A stretch of DNA of 64,000 nucleotides, from NCBI GenBank assembly GCA_963669155.1, contig OZ022576.1:8989943-9053942 (forward strand), given 5' to 3'. A program made the position numbers and the translations under genes. Positions 1 to 61,240 of this stretch are shown in pieces (within the stretch, counting starts at the first letter, position 1; each line of letters opens with the position of its first letter). The DNA is from Arbacia lixula (taxonomy: Eukaryota; Echinodermata; Echinoidea; Arbacioida; Arbaciidae). The notes beneath the pieces were generated by a model. It made no database searches and was not told where the DNA came from. It worked only from the letters and a program-made list of their open reading frames with translations.

Positions 1-414
1 TAAACCTTAGAAGTTATTATTACATCCAACACAAAGTAGGTTTATTGCCATAACATCAATGCAATTTAAAATGTAACTTCCAATAGAGAATACAAATAAT
101 TTTGTATTACAAGGTGATATGCAAAAAAGAGGAATATTTATAAGTTCCATATTTGATCAATTGCAAGCATGATTACATGACTACGCAGGACAAGAACAAA
201 GAGGGGTATACAGGAACATAAAAAAGATAATTTTTCCTTCACTTACTAGTAGTTAAATTGCAATTTTATAAGCATTTGCATATGATAATTTGTTTAATAA
301 TGATCAAGCCTCCTTTGAAATACCAATATCATTCAAGACATCAATGCTGAGTAATTCCATAAAATCAATTAGGTATGTTCTTCACGTTATATATGTTGTA
401 ACTTACTAACTTAC
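1..414. other. MTFMT intron 1 (partial)
   Basis: AT-rich sequence left of the MTFMT exon-1 donor. I see no second exon in it, so it is read as part of intron 1 on the minus strand; the rest of the gene would lie beyond the window edge. Confidence 0.5.
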
Positions 415-638
415 CTAGCTTTTTCTAATGCCTGCAAATGTGGGAGGGAGAAGTGGTCAGTCCCAAAGAACATCACCTTCCATTTCTGGTCTTGCCCTGC
501 AGTTGGTTGTTGATGACATTCTCTTTGGTGGGCGAAACGAACCTGTCGACCTGGCAGACTAGCATAGAGGGAGGTGTAAAGCTTGCCTGAAGATGAACGC
601 ATGTACACAAGATTTCTCGTCCATACTGGGAACTGCAT
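415..638 (-). CDS. MTFMT: Mitochondrial methionyl-tRNA formyltransferase, first coding exon (partial gene)
   Basis: Reads 74 codons plus two bases and ends at a consensus donor (AG|GTAAGT). MTFMT formylates initiator Met-tRNA in mitochondria using 10-formyltetrahydrofolate. Residues 1 to about 48 are basic and hydroxylated with no acidic residue until E40, as expected for a mitochondrial presequence. Residues 53-62 (KWKVMFFGTDHF) match the start of the formyltransferase Rossmann domain, which in vertebrate MTFMT reads as a tryptophan followed by a VLFFGTD-type strand. An in-frame TAA lies at 687-689, and the first ATG after it is at 636-638, which fixes the start. The remaining exons, including the catalytic Asn-His-Asp site, lie outside the window. 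The call rests on one short motif plus the presequence and start context, so another formyltransferase-fold protein is possible but less likely. Confidence 0.75.
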
Positions 639-1511
639 GGTGCATGTAGGCAGTAGTTTCACTGGGTTCCAGCTCTCTGAAGAAGATTAATAAGAGGACC
701 AAGTTCATCTGGAATACTCTTGATATTCTTATTCTGTCTGTGTTGTGACTGTGACATAATATGAAAATATGACAGAACAGGATCAGGAATGATGTTGCCA
801 ATACTAGAACTAATGGCATACACGTACAGTACGGAATGGTGAATCTGTTTTATCCCATCAAATTCATGCATCACTGCATTGTCCTTTAATATCTGCACGA
901 CTGCAGACATTAAAAAAAAAAGAGTATATCTTTCAGTTTCATTTCACTTTCAGTTTCAAGTTTCAAACAAACTGCGAGATTTCTGCAGAGATTGGACTAG
1001 CTTTATATTGGCCTTTGGTCTAAGGCTAGCAATTTTTCAAAGGTGGAGATCAAAATTAAACATTTAGTTTACACATTCTACAACTTATTGCAACAATCAC
1101 ACATTGCATTGGTTATTAACACTGCGCACTGGCCACTGCACTGTAGACAGTGCGTGCACATGCACCTGTGCACAACGATGCACTCAAGATTCACAGTCCC
1201 ATTCATTCACTTTCTTGCAAGCTTCAGTTATTGATGATTATCATATAAACATACAGCTGCATGAAACACTTACCGGTATATCATGTCCGATATAAACACT
1301 CTTCTGTATCGTGAGTAAGGGGTTGTATTAGATCTTGAGTCCATAAACAAGGAATATTACAGATAAATGTAAAATAAGAAGCGTATTAACACGGTTCCAT
1401 TCACTGTGTCTGACATATTATTACTGACTCTAGTCTATCTCTCTGCATCTGGGCACGTGCACATGCATCATAGCAGACGAACGAACAAGTTTCAGTAGTC
1501 TACGTTCCAAG

Positions 1512-1514
<3 letters not shown>

Positions 1515-1556
<42 letters not shown>
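1515..1556. repeat. Poly-T run
   Basis: Forty-two consecutive T residues. This could be the poly-A tail of a minus-strand retroposed insertion or simple slippage; no retroposon body was recognised beside it. Confidence 0.9.
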
Positions 1557-1559
<3 letters not shown>

Positions 1560-1754
1560 CCTGGTTGTTTATTGGCTAGATAAAGATTAACAAAACATTG
1601 TACTGACCTATTATGTACACATTAAACAAATGATTCGTTCAATTCATATAATTATTTTTTTTCTACTTGTTCATCCAATGAATTTGACAAAAATTCAGTA
1701 TTCATTTCACCTGAAGCAAAGCCTGTGGTGTAGGTGGGGCAGACATGGGTAGAC

Positions 1755-1939
1755 ACCCCCCCCCCTCTCTCCCCTCACTCTCTCTCTCCCACCCCCTCTC
1801 TCCCCCTCTCTCTTTAAATGTTAAAATAATTTCTGATCACTCTTGGTTAGTTCATAAATCTTTTTTTTTTGTACAAGAAATGCTTCAATAAATATCCTAA
1901 AGACAAATACAGGAGTTGATCTCTAAATGTAACTCTCTC

Positions 1940-2013
<74 letters not shown>

Positions 2014-2155
2014 CCTTCTCTTCTTTCCCTCTCTCTTTAAACGTTAAAATAATTTCTGATCACTCTTGGTTAGTTCATAAATCTTATTTTTTTTTATACA
2101 AGAAATGCTTCAATAAATATCCTAAAAACAAATACAGAAGTAGATCTCTAGATGT

Positions 2156-2228
<73 letters not shown>

Positions 2229-2400
2229 CCTTCTCTTCTTTCCCTCTCTCTTTAAATGTTAAAACAATTTCTGATTACACTGTGTAGTTCATAAATCTTA
2301 CTAACGGTAGTCTGTGGATTATTAAAAAAAAAAATGTTTACGAGATGCTTCAATGGATGTTATATTACTAAAAAACACAGGTGTAGATCTCACAAAGAAT
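1755..2400. repeat. Three tandem ~220-bp units, each with a (CT)n tract
   Basis: The same unique segment (TTTAAATGTTAAAATAATTT and onward, through an AATAAATATCCTAAA block) recurs at 1813, 2036 and 2251, each time preceded by CCCCCTTCTCTTC-like and (CT)n sequence. Spacing is 223 and 215 bp. The third copy is the most diverged. The pure CT tracts at about 1933-2009 and 2157-2224 make this a composite satellite-like array in the upstream region of the plus-strand gene. Confidence 0.85.
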
Positions 2401-2725
2401 AGTCTTAGTGGATACAAACAATGACATGCCATTTCTACCACGTTCCCCACTCATCTCAATGATATCGAATCCGGGTGTCGAATCCTTACGTCAAACCACG
2501 AAGGATCATTATGACGATTGACGTTTACCGCGGTTAAATTTTCTCAAGATGCAGAGAGTGAAATCATTCACGGTCCATTGCACACGGGGAAAGTCCCAAA
2601 GGCTGATTCAACGCGCTGTGCAGTTGCGTCCTTTGCACACAATGCATAGACTGACAGTAGTGTAGTTTGTTTTCCGTACGTGTACATTGTGAAAGTTGGA
2701 GTAGGAAGCAACATAACTTTCTACA

Positions 2726-29900
<27,175 letters not shown>

Positions 29901-31486
29901 TGACCCGGCATGACCTTTGACCTGTCATGACCTACATATGCATTATGGGAGAATGTGTATGAAATGAGAAGGAAAGATGCAACATTTCTAGGCTCTGAAA
30001 TGGAAGTGTTTTGTATTTGTAATTCATCACTTATGTTGAATTCAACAAAATTGTACATGTATGTCATGAATCTTAATATGTGTGGTATTCATAGGGACTG
30101 TTATGGAAATGTTTTGTATTTGCAATTAATAAAAAATGTGGAATTCAACAAAAATGTGTGTCATAAATCTTAACATGTGTGACACTTGTAGGTTCCATTA
30201 TGAGAGTGTTTTGTATTCTGGAATTCAACAAAATTGTGTCAAAAGTTTTGAGTTTGAGAGAATGCTTGTATGTGAAAGAGAAGGAAGGGAGAAAGCGAAA
30301 TAAAGGGGGATGGAGTTGAGGGGAAGAAGAAAAAGAGGGAAGATAAATGGAGCAGGGTGGAATGAGTTTAGTGTAATTGATAATTCATTGCATACACACA
30401 AACCAAATAACGCCAGCAATTACTTTTTTAGTAAATGTCTACTTGAATAATTTTTGCTCCCATCTTTCACTCAGGAGCAGAAAGTGCAGACACATTTACC
30501 TGGCGGTGATATCATCTTCAAATGGTTAAAATTTATCTGGTATTTAAAATAGAATATGTAGAGGGGAACGAATATCAGCCTCATAACGTCATGAAATATA
30601 CATGATATTTAAGAGTCATTGTATACTAGTCAGTATAAACGAGAAGAGAGGGAAAAAGACTTGACACTTAATGTAACACAACGAACCCGAATGAATGTGT
30701 ATTTGCACATTCATTCGTGTGTGCAATGGTTGTTATCTAGAAGGTGCTTCTGAATCAATTTGTGAGCTTTCCTCAAGAGTCCAATGTCTTTCAAAGTATC
30801 TGTCAAATCAGAAGCAAAACTTAAAAGGGTTACTAAATAAGAAAAATAAGTTCCCACTTATTTTTTGAATTTAGTAACCCTTTAATGTGATATCTTAATC
30901 TGAAGATTGTGTATTATTTCACATAAAACAATGCGATTGAAATTTGTGCAATATTACTTGATGAAACTTCAACTTAATGTTCATAGTTTGGGTGTTTATA
31001 TTGTATAAAATGTATGTATATAATATTTTAATGTTTTTTATATCAAAATTACAAAATGAGTATGAGCCTCTTGTGGACAAAGTTGATCAAGGACAGACTA
31101 TTTAAAGGGAGAGTATAGTCAACACTCATAAGGTGAGAAAGCCATGTGTCAGCCGACTGTCTGCTCCCTTTAATCTCACAAATTTGTAAAGTTAGCATTT
31201 TGGAGTAAATACAAGATTTTGGATTTCTGTTTTCCTCACTATACATGATAGTCTGGTAGTGGTTCATATATGGGAGTGCATGTTGAATGGAGCTGTAAAA
31301 TTGGCAAAAAAAGAAATATTGCAGTAATTTTGCACTGTCATTTTGTATATACATGTACTTTCCTGAACTATTGGTGCTTTTCTAGTGCTTGTGTGCAATA
31401 ATCGTGATTAAGTGCAATTTATACTGCTCATACATTCATCTTGAAATTTGTACAGTATACTCTATCATGTTTTATGATATAATAAA
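29901..31486 (+). other. Probable 3' UTR of the modular membrane-protein gene
   Basis: AT-rich, with repeated TTTTGTATT(T)G...GAATTCAACAAAA segments at about 30010, 30110 and 30210, showing a short tandem repeat of roughly 100 bp. Possible polyadenylation signals at 30128 and 31481. Confidence 0.5.
31481..31486 (+). terminator. Polyadenylation signal AATAAA
   Basis: A canonical hexamer in AT-rich DNA followed about 30 bases on by a TTTGTTTCAGTGTGTGTATG T/GT-rich element, as expected downstream of a cleavage site. An alternative AATAAA is at 30128-30133. Confidence 0.45.
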
Positions 31487-33214
31487 ATGAATATTTTATC
31501 AGCTGTACAATTTGTTTCAGTGTGTGTATGATTGTAGATGTGTATAATTATTATTATTATTATTATGTGTGTGTGTGTATCTGTCTGTGTGTTTTTACAG
31601 GACAAATTGAACATATATTCAACCTAAACTTGCCCCACTCTAAAACTTGATTGATTTGATGCTTAATATATGTTCATGTCATTAATATGATTACTTTAAG
31701 TGTTGCCAAAATGTAATCTTGCACATGGGACTCGAGTTTTCATCCTTGGACCCAAACAGCATGTGACAGACAAGAGTGCAAGGTTGACCACATGACTATG
31801 AAGCGAACATCTCCGATCCCAGAGCAAGAAAAAACAAACAGCACGCCAACGTTAAGAGTACTATTTTTCATCTTTACTTCTCATGATGTGACAGACATAT
31901 ATTCATTCATATATATATATAACCTGCATTTCATTTTTTTTTACATGTTTTTTTTTTATCATTTTGTACTTTCTTGCCAGCTAGAGTTCTACACAGAGCA
32001 TGGTTGCAACTAGATGTATGTGTTCTATTTTACTCACAATTTCTCGCATTGTTTGCATTAACACAGCCTGCAAAACATGTACAGTACATGCATGACCAAT
32101 AATCATGTTTATTTAGAAAAAGTCTTTACAAAATATCTCTTGACCTTAACATATCTATTTTTCAATCATGTATGTAACATCTTAAATAAATAATAACTCA
32201 AAAATTTACACTTAAAGTAAAAAGAATATACCACAGAAATATTTTCATAAACTTTTGCAAAGAAATTTCATATCTTTAAGGACTTCTTGACAGAAAAAAA
32301 AAATATTTGGCCATTGTTTCATCTTCAAACTACAGCATTAATTCAAGTACACAAGATTGCTAACATTACAAATCATACACGGGCTGATCACTCTACCATA
32401 TGATAATGGGTGCAAAGAAAACAAAAAAATCACAATCGTGTTTTTCCAGCTTATGCTCATTCCCGACATCATTCTGAATTAGATGAACAATCTGAATGTA
32501 CTGTATTTCTGATTACTTTGAAAAACTGAATGACAAATGAATAATATTGTTATAGTAACAAGGGATATTTTCTTGAAGAATCCTAATAATGGTGTCCTTC
32601 GAGATAAAATGAGCATTTGGAAAAGGACACATAATTTTCATTTGCAAATGATGACCGGATCTTTTGGCCACTGTCATGCACCAATTCAAATTCATGTAAG
32701 GAACTTATGGGTTGAAATTTAGAGTTTTACACTTCAATTTACATGAAGCTTTAAGCCAGATTTTTCCTTAGAGAGAGAAAGAGGAGACATTTTTGCCCCT
32801 TTTATAATTACTCTCAGAAATTTGAATGGGATGTAAAGAATACCAAAATAACAGTGCCAGAAGGTCTACTTTATCACACATGTGCAGTCACAACTCACAA
32901 TTCATATCTGTACCATACTGAATATTAAAAAAAATCTTTGTAGTACATATGTTTAAAATGCAATCAATACAACGTTCAGCAAATTATACTTTCTGGCCAT
33001 TTCATGATTATCTTTGTACCAATTTGCCTTTGAGCAGTGCTTATTATTGTGCAAAAACAAAGCCACATGTATCGTCTATTTTAACGGGGAATGAAACACA
33101 GATTATAATCAAATTGAAAACCTGGGAAAAATTAGAGAAACCAATGAAGGAATTTGGAGTACTGGTTCTGAGAACTTCAATCATACATATCCACATTCTT
33201 GAACAAGGACACCA

Positions 33215-33288
33215 GGGGCCATATTGATGCTTACTAAGCCTAGTCAGTTGCTGAAGTTAGCCTGGTAAGGTTTCATCAATATGGCCCC
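33215..33288. mobile_element. Hairpin MITE (74 bp)
   Basis: GGGGCCATATTGATG and CATCAATATGGCCCC are perfect inverted ends. The middle contains CTTACTAAGCCTAGT-like sequence shared with 34517-34625. Confidence 0.75.
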
Positions 33289-34516
33289 AGAGCAGCATGA
33301 TATCTCATACAACATAACTGATTTGGTCAGAAGCCTGCTCTTACAGGCAGTTGATTAGCAAAGTGAATTGTACATGTACGAGTGTTCATTAACTCTCAGT
33401 TCTACAAGGTCTTTCAGATCTTTCAACTAAAGGTATGATCTACATGTATACCACTTTAACATAATATAAAATCATGTGAACATAAGTCTTCATGGATTAA
33501 AATGAGATGTTTCATATCTTGAAACCATAGCATTGATGTATAACACTTGAATACATCATTAATAATCCTGTAAACACAAGTCTTCATGAATTGAAAACAC
33601 ATGTTCAATCCTGTTTTGAAAATAGAATCTTTTGATTGATTTGTTTGTCAATGTACTTGTACATGGAATTGGTCCATTAACATTTATCAATTTCATATTT
33701 TCATGATTTCAGAAATAAAGGTGAAGTTCTGATGGATAAAATATAATGGACACAAGTAAGGACAATATGCTCATAGAAACTGCTGTGCAAAGTGCTGGAT
33801 TAAACAATATCATGTTCTTTGTTAAATTCATGTTCAAGACATGTGGATGATCCATCACTTTTCTTCATGTGCCGATTGTTTCTCCAAATTTTGCAAACAT
33901 TGAAAAGAAATCAGATTCTCATGAAATAAAGAGTATGCCTCAATGCATAATTGTACTTTTCATCTTCTTGTAACGATGGCCTGATTATAAAAATTCACAA
34001 ACTTCTTAAATAAATGGAACATGAAATTTCTAGTCCTTTCAGAGTAGCAATTCTATGACATGAGACGAGTAATACCACATCTGCAAACAAATCTTTTCCA
34101 GAACAATTACATTGCACAACCCATCTAGGTCGATGAATTGCTCAATTCTTCCTTAAATCTCACGAGAAATGATAACAAACTACCGGCAAATCTACAGCAA
34201 AGACAAAAAAAAATCATGTGTTGAGAATGGACACACATGCACATATCAGAACTACAGACAAATGATCGATAAATGGACGATTCTGGTGGACAGATTTGAG
34301 AAACAAACAAGCAAACCATCACCTCCCAAACTCTTTGCAGGAGAAGCAACAAGAGGGCAAGATTCGCACTAACATTGCATTATCAATACTGCCCTACTGT
34401 CGCAAAAGGAATTGACATATTCAATACTCGGTTAACTGACTCATTATCACTTTCATGAAGATGTGTAGTGAGCCAATGCGGTTTCCAAGGCCTGGTAATA
34501 TAAACACTAATGACCA

Positions 34517-34625
34517 GGGGCCATATTCATGAAACCTTACTAAGCCTAGTAAGCTCCTAAGTTGCATTCAGCTGCATGCATTTCAGTTACTAACTAGGCT
34601 AGTAAGCTTTCATGAATATGACCCC
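34517..34625. mobile_element. Hairpin MITE (109 bp)
   Basis: Ends GGGGCCATATTCATGAAA and TTTCATGAATATGACCCC are inverted repeats, and inner CTTACTAAGCCTAGTAAGC pairs with GCTAGTAAGC. Same family as 33215-33288. Confidence 0.75.
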
Positions 34626-36607
34626 AGTACACTAAGTTTACTGGAATGGCAACCATTTTTAAAGATGTTCCAGTACACACATGAGGTTACTATAGTAACA
34701 ACATAATTTACAATGCCAATTTTGTTGCTTCCTTTTGCTACAGTAGGGCAAAAACAAACTGTAGACCAAGGCCTACTTCACATGCTATACAGCACTTTGC
34801 ACAAACTTGTATCTTACAACACCCTCAATGACTACTTTGTACGTCATAAAGGAGATTTAAATTTACATAATTTTCTTCATTATGTAGCAATATTTGTTTA
34901 GATTAGTCACAAGCTCATGAGGGATATTATGAAAGCTTGAAGAAAAAAATGATGCCACAAAAACCATGTCACATTTTACAACCTAACATCCCATCATTTA
35001 TGGAGCGTTATTTTCGTCATATTACATAATAAAAAAAAGAGTTGCATTTCAATTCACACCATAAGTCTTTTCATTTTCTATCTATCAGATAGAAGAGCTC
35101 TTCAATGATCGACTATTCCTGTAATCCATCTCTTATCAAATCTTGTCGGATGGTCAGATTTCAACTTCAAAACTGATCTTTTACTCGCAGTGTTCCTGTT
35201 CTACCCTACAATACACAGTCCCTGCAGTAAGTTTTTTGAATAAGAGACATATGTGCAATCAATTTATTGCAAACTTGATTGTTTATCAAGAAAATAATTC
35301 TGTTACAAAGAAAACAAAAATCCCTTCTACTGAATAATGCTTCATTGTCACAAAATAATATGAGCAATAAAGGTATGACAAATGGAAGAAAAAGGAAAGA
35401 AAAGAAAGAAGAAATGAATACATTCTCAAAATGGGGTTCTTCAATGCTCCTTGACGTATCTTATGAACGAAAAATGACAATACAAATTCAACTGAATACA
35501 TTTTTTTGCAATGAGTCGGGTTTATGTCTCACATACACATATGAAATCTGATTCTTATTTTCCTCCCTCATGACAATCATTCAAAGTTACAAGCCTGTAG
35601 AATCACATAAATGTCTACTTCCTTTCAAAACATAACAATAATGCCCCGATCTTGCGATGCATTGAGAGAGCATAACTGTGGTGCTGGCCAAATATCGTGG
35701 ATTTTCATCAAGTGAAATTTGAATAGTAATAACATTGAGAGGCCACACACAAGGAAAAGGTGATTGAACTTCTCTGTTTCAAAGACATGCACATGTGACA
35801 CTTGTGTGCGGTAGTTGATGACATGCCAGGTAAACCTCGGCCATATTCAATACAAAGACTGCTGACTGCTTTTCACCACAAAGCTTGTGATCACCGATCA
35901 TTTTTATTGTGTGCTCTTCCCAGTGATATTCAGGTACATACACACAAATGTGTGTGTGTATGCATTTCTTTATCACAAAAAGATGATCATAAACAGACTT
36001 AATCCAGACATGCATGTATAATGACACCTATTGAGATTTGAAAGATCTCTCACTGCGGGCACAGAGCCATAGACTGCAATTAGCAGTTAAGATGTGGCTC
36101 AATCTAAATGCAAAGGAATATAGAAACACTACAGCATTTCACGTTCTTAAGTATCTTTATATATTTGTAGGAACTGTGAATAAACACTGCTCATTTTGGA
36201 CTATTTGATATGTGACAGGGTTTTAAACATTAATCAACAGTGAACAGTTATACTGGTCCTGATAAAGTGGTTCATTCAATAAAAGTTTGTGGTCCTGACA
36301 GAGTAACGTAGCTTCAATCTAGCCTAAATGAAGACAAAAATCTCATTTTCGTTCACTACCAACTCTCCATAGGATCTCAGAAAGCCCAATGTGCTGGGTA
36401 TCAGACATCAACTTGATAAGCTCCATAACTACCTTCCTAAATCTTAACATTAAACAACATCCAAAATTCTGTGTAAAAAGGATCTTAACATCACAATATT
36501 CTAGAAGTCATGACAGAAGATTGGTGATCTGGAAAGTGTCGTGCTCCAAACACATCTTGTAACTCTTGGCGTGCCACATGTCACTTTTGATTTTTCCCAC
36601 AAGCAAT

Positions 36608-36670
36608 CCACATGATTCCCATGAGCATCCACATGATTCCCATGAGCATCCACATGATTCCCATCAGCAT
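36608..36670. repeat. 21-bp minisatellite, three copies
   Basis: CCACATGATTCCCATGAGCA-type unit repeated three times with period 21, the last copy slightly changed. Confidence 0.85.
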
Positions 36671-39225
36671 CAGTTTATCTGGGAGACAAAGGGTTAATCA
36701 CCAACAATGATTAAACCTTATCGCTCAGGTAATGCCAAGTCCATACCTTCCATTGCTTCTTTTCATCGATACCAAGCTACAGCTTGAGGCAGTTTGACTC
36801 AGCTGGCTACACTGTATGTAGTACTAGTTAAAAAGAAATCATTCATAAATACACAGAAACACCAAGTAATAGCCAGCATCATGATTTCGATACCTCTTAG
36901 TTATAAATATCCAACCGTTTAACATCGTACCTCCGTCCATGACCGCCCTGTCCACATGAGGAGAGCTAAAACGATGAGGACACTCGCATCCCGTCAACTT
37001 GGTGTTCGTTGCCACCATTACAAGGACAATATAAATCGACTTCTCATATTTACAAATGCCACATGCAAGTATTGAAATGAATAGAAAAGTTTGCAAAAAT
37101 GTTAGAAATATGAATGTCACTAGCTAGTGTATCGAGTATGCCAATGAAGATGTCTGTAATTTCCTGGCTGGTTTTGTCAATGAAAAATGCACTCATTATT
37201 AAACTTTTTTTTGTCACAAAATTGGTCACAAAGAGAGCAAGTGATATTCCTGCCCCGCTCCACTTACCAAAGAGAATATGATTTTGTTTATAAAAAAATT
37301 TGCTGTAAGGAGAGCAAAACGAGTTTCACATAGCAAGTTATCATTGTACCCTATTGCAAAGGAGCTTTTTTTCGTAAAATCATTATTTTAGTAAAAACTT
37401 TCTTGACATACACATCAGTCAAGTATAATGCAGGACCACTACCTTATTTCCTGAACAAAGGGTAGGCTAAAAAGAATCTTCATCTTTTGTCCTTTAAAGA
37501 ATCATTAAAGTTTTGGTTACCATAGAAAACTCAAAAAGTCTCCTAGGAATTGAAATATAAGAAGAAAATGTCTACATGTGTGAAGAAATAATGGAAGCAA
37601 ATTTTGGGCCCCAACTCATAACATGTCTGACAATTAATGGTAAATCTACCCATAGCAATCAGCCAATCAGAGTCCAGTGTGCTGCGACCTACGATATGGA
37701 ATGAATCGAGTTCCGTGCATTGCAATTTCTATACGCTTGGGCCCAACGTCTCATGCAAAATTATATGCCGACACATGAACTAAATGTACATGTAGTCAAG
37801 GTATTCTATAAACACCATCCATGAACATCATGCTTGTACAAACAACACACTGTGCATTTGCTACTGCTCTACATGTAAAGATGTTTCTCACACGATACTT
37901 GTGCATATATCATCACATTGCAATATTAATCAAACTGGTAGTGGCCAAAGATGCATATCTTACATATGAAAATAAGAATTATTGCAGTGTACTATAATTA
38001 CAGTGTTATCAAATCAATGTATGAAATGTAAATGAAGAATCAGTTGACTTGTTTGAAGAACAATCATGGCATTTAACGCACGTATCTGCTCTATCAAGAC
38101 TTACAGATGCCCAAGAACTTTACGGTATGAGAGCACCAACATTCTGTGTGTGTATTTATTTGACAAGGTTTGTTGGAACAAAGAGTGAATGAGACTGTTG
38201 ATATATATTCTTACATCCCGACACCTGCATAGACAGAATCCATGACGGCATACTTTTCTTGACGCAGTATCACAAATACTCTTCCATGCATCTGCCAACA
38301 TTTCTGCTATAAATCACAAAACTTGATTCCACTCTTAGCAGTAAATGATATATGCATGGCCTCCATAAAGGGGCATTTCTTTAAGTTTGCGTTCTGAGCA
38401 TTTAACACATTCTTATTTAGCCATCCATGGCAATGGGCTTTCAAATAATACACAACCAAAAGTTAATGCCAGTACACAAGGAGCATCACTAACCAATATA
38501 AACCAGCACAGACAGTAGTCAATCCTGCCACAAACAACCTCTTATAGGTCCACCGACCATTAAGTTACATTCCAACATTAATGTATGGTACAAAGCGATA
38601 CGGACTTTATTAACCTTTTTTTTTAATCTGGTCAGATATTTGAGAATAAGATTCATGTGTGACATCCACTATGCCATCGCTATTCTTACATTCTTACACA
38701 AACAGTACATTACAACAATAGTCATGTCCTTCAGACTTGTATTGTGCTGTGGTGATTGTGTGGTATACCATAGCCGGTATGACGTTAATTGTTATCAAGG
38801 CAAGACCTTACTTTGTAAATGCCCCCAGGATGAATCCTGCTTCATGACTAGACAGACCGCTCTGCTCAACATCTCCTCTTTCAGAGCTATTCCAAGAGAA
38901 TAACCCAACAGTCATTTTTAAGATGACCACACGGTGTCCCGTGAAACTTATTGTACACTTCTCACCATGCAAACACCTTCTTTCACTGAAGACATCATCT
39001 CATCTTGATGCTTGCTGTGCACAAACAAGCGTCAATCATTGAAGAGATGCATCAGGACCAGATAAGACACAGACATTGTTTAGTATCAATCATGTGGTCA
39101 CTCTTTATCGGCACTCAATCTGTCATCCGGATTTCTGCAGAAGTGGAAGTCTTAAAGGAGCATTGAAACCTGTTTCCCAGGATCATCCCATCCATCAGTA
39201 GTGTCTTAGCTCCACCAAGAGACAC

Positions 39226-39231
<6 letters not shown>

Positions 39232-39261
<30 letters not shown>
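39232..39261. repeat. (AG)n microsatellite in FBXL 3' UTR
   Basis: Thirty bases of AG, about 210 bases past the FBXL stop codon on the minus strand. It reads as CU repeats in the transcript. Confidence 0.9.
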
Positions 39262-39265
<4 letters not shown>

Positions 39266-39470
39266 CTCCTCCATTGGTGGATCCAGGAAACAAAGAAAGA
39301 GAAGAAACCCTCCCGGACTGCATCCGTTCACAATTCTCAGCATGCACTGCGGAGTGAACCCTCTCAGTACCAAGCACTGACAGCCCCATATCAATACCAA
39401 CTTAGTTTCTTGCCTATGGGACTGAGCGGGTTAAGTGTTTGTTTACCGATGTGCGTTGCATTTCATGTGG

Positions 39471-60006
<20,536 letters not shown>

Positions 60007-61065
60007 CTACAAATAAGAAAAAAACAATCAGTAAAATTGCATTTCACAAACAAATTGTGAAACTTAAATAAATGTATGCGTAATGCTGTATGTACAAGAT
60101 TCATAGCACGGAGTATTAGCATACATGTACATGCACACAATGGAAGATTGGAAATACAAATGTATAATGGATCCGCATTTGTTTTTTAAAAATCAGACTC
60201 ATTGTCAGAATTAGTACATATATGGCATTGTACTTTGCATGTAATTATGTTATTATTTCCCTGCTATGAAGTACAGAAACACTATTTTACGTCAGTACTA
60301 TAAAGAGAATGCTTACATAATTCATTCTCCTTGCAAACCTAGATGGCTACATGCAGCTTAGAATTGAGTTTGGGAAAAGGGGGGGGGGATGAGAGGTATT
60401 CAGAATCATGGTTTCTATGCAATGCAAGCACTGATGTTCAGCGCAATCACGGTTGAGATTTACATCAAATTTCAGATTTCTCTGCCAGCGATGTACCCCA
60501 ACAGCAGATGGCTGATGTTTCCGCCATGTGCGTACCTCGATCATATAATAACCTGATTTAGTGTACATCGGTCTACACACAACAGTATACAACATGGATC
60601 ATATCGTGCACATGTACCATAGGAAGCATGTGATTACAGACAGCCATAACCCAATCTCATTACAAATTCTGAGATTCTTTGTATGTCATCTTGTTGAGAG
60701 TCTATAAGGAAAGGTATATGTATAGATGACAGTGCATGGGAGAAAAGCCTGAGAGACAGATCATTTTGTTTATTTCAACTTTGTTTCCATACAAGGGCGA
60801 TGCAAACTCTAGAGATAAGATGATTTGAATGAAAGTAGACTAATTAGTTCAACAGATTCATAGAAGCTGAGTAATAGTAATAGGTACAGGATCAGTGGAG
60901 GACCATCGCCATCAATGTTTTCGACCGTGGTCGACCATGATGATGATGATGATGACCATAGGTTAGTCATTTGTGTTAGAAAATCCAAAATACATGAATG
61001 CATTTATGTACATGTACATTTCAAAATGATTAACATCACCTGTATGTATCTACATATATGAGTAC

Positions 61066-61240
61066 CATATCCTTTGGCATAGGTGGTCACGGAGTGCCAC
61101 AGTTCTCTGTCCTGAGCTCTTTGTATCAGCTCTGTCATCTCAGTCTGTCAGGCTGCTTTTCCAAGTAATCCTCCTTCTTCCCCTGCTTCTTTTCCCATCG
61201 ATTCTTCCCCCGTCAAAGCAAACTTTTCCAAGCCACCACC
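61066..61240. repeat. Interspersed repeat fragment, copy B
   Basis: Parallels 29398-29600: a CATATCCTTTGGCATAGGTG / CACGGAGTGCCA core, then CAGTCTGTCAGGCTGCTTTT, CCAAGTAATCC and a GTCAAAGCAAACTTTTCCAA end. Same orientation as copy A. Confidence 0.55.

Larger units (their letters stand above)
639..2725. other. Intergenic region between two divergent genes
   Basis: Separates the MTFMT start (minus) from the start of the modular membrane-protein gene (plus), so both promoters should lie here. It contains an 80-codon minus-strand open frame (659-900), a 42-base poly-T run, and a triplicated CT-repeat unit. From about 2460 to 2725 the sequence loses its low complexity and has more CpG, which is the likeliest promoter area for the plus-strand gene. 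No TATA box was called. Confidence 0.5.
31487..39470. other. Convergent intergenic and FBXL 3' UTR region
   Basis: AT-rich, with no recognisable coding sequence on either strand. The FBXL stop is at 39471, so part of this is its 3' UTR on the minus strand; candidate minus-strand AATAAA sites exist (for example TTTATT at 32108-32113 and 38606), and I cannot choose between them. Also holds two hairpin MITEs, a 21-bp minisatellite and several TACATGTA palindromes. Confidence 0.5.

Noticed and set aside
37602..37746. Possible further foldback with GGGCCC ends
   Set aside because: The inverted match (TTTGGGCCCCAAC / CTTGGGCCCAAC) is short and the interior does not pair well, so it was left out of the feature list.
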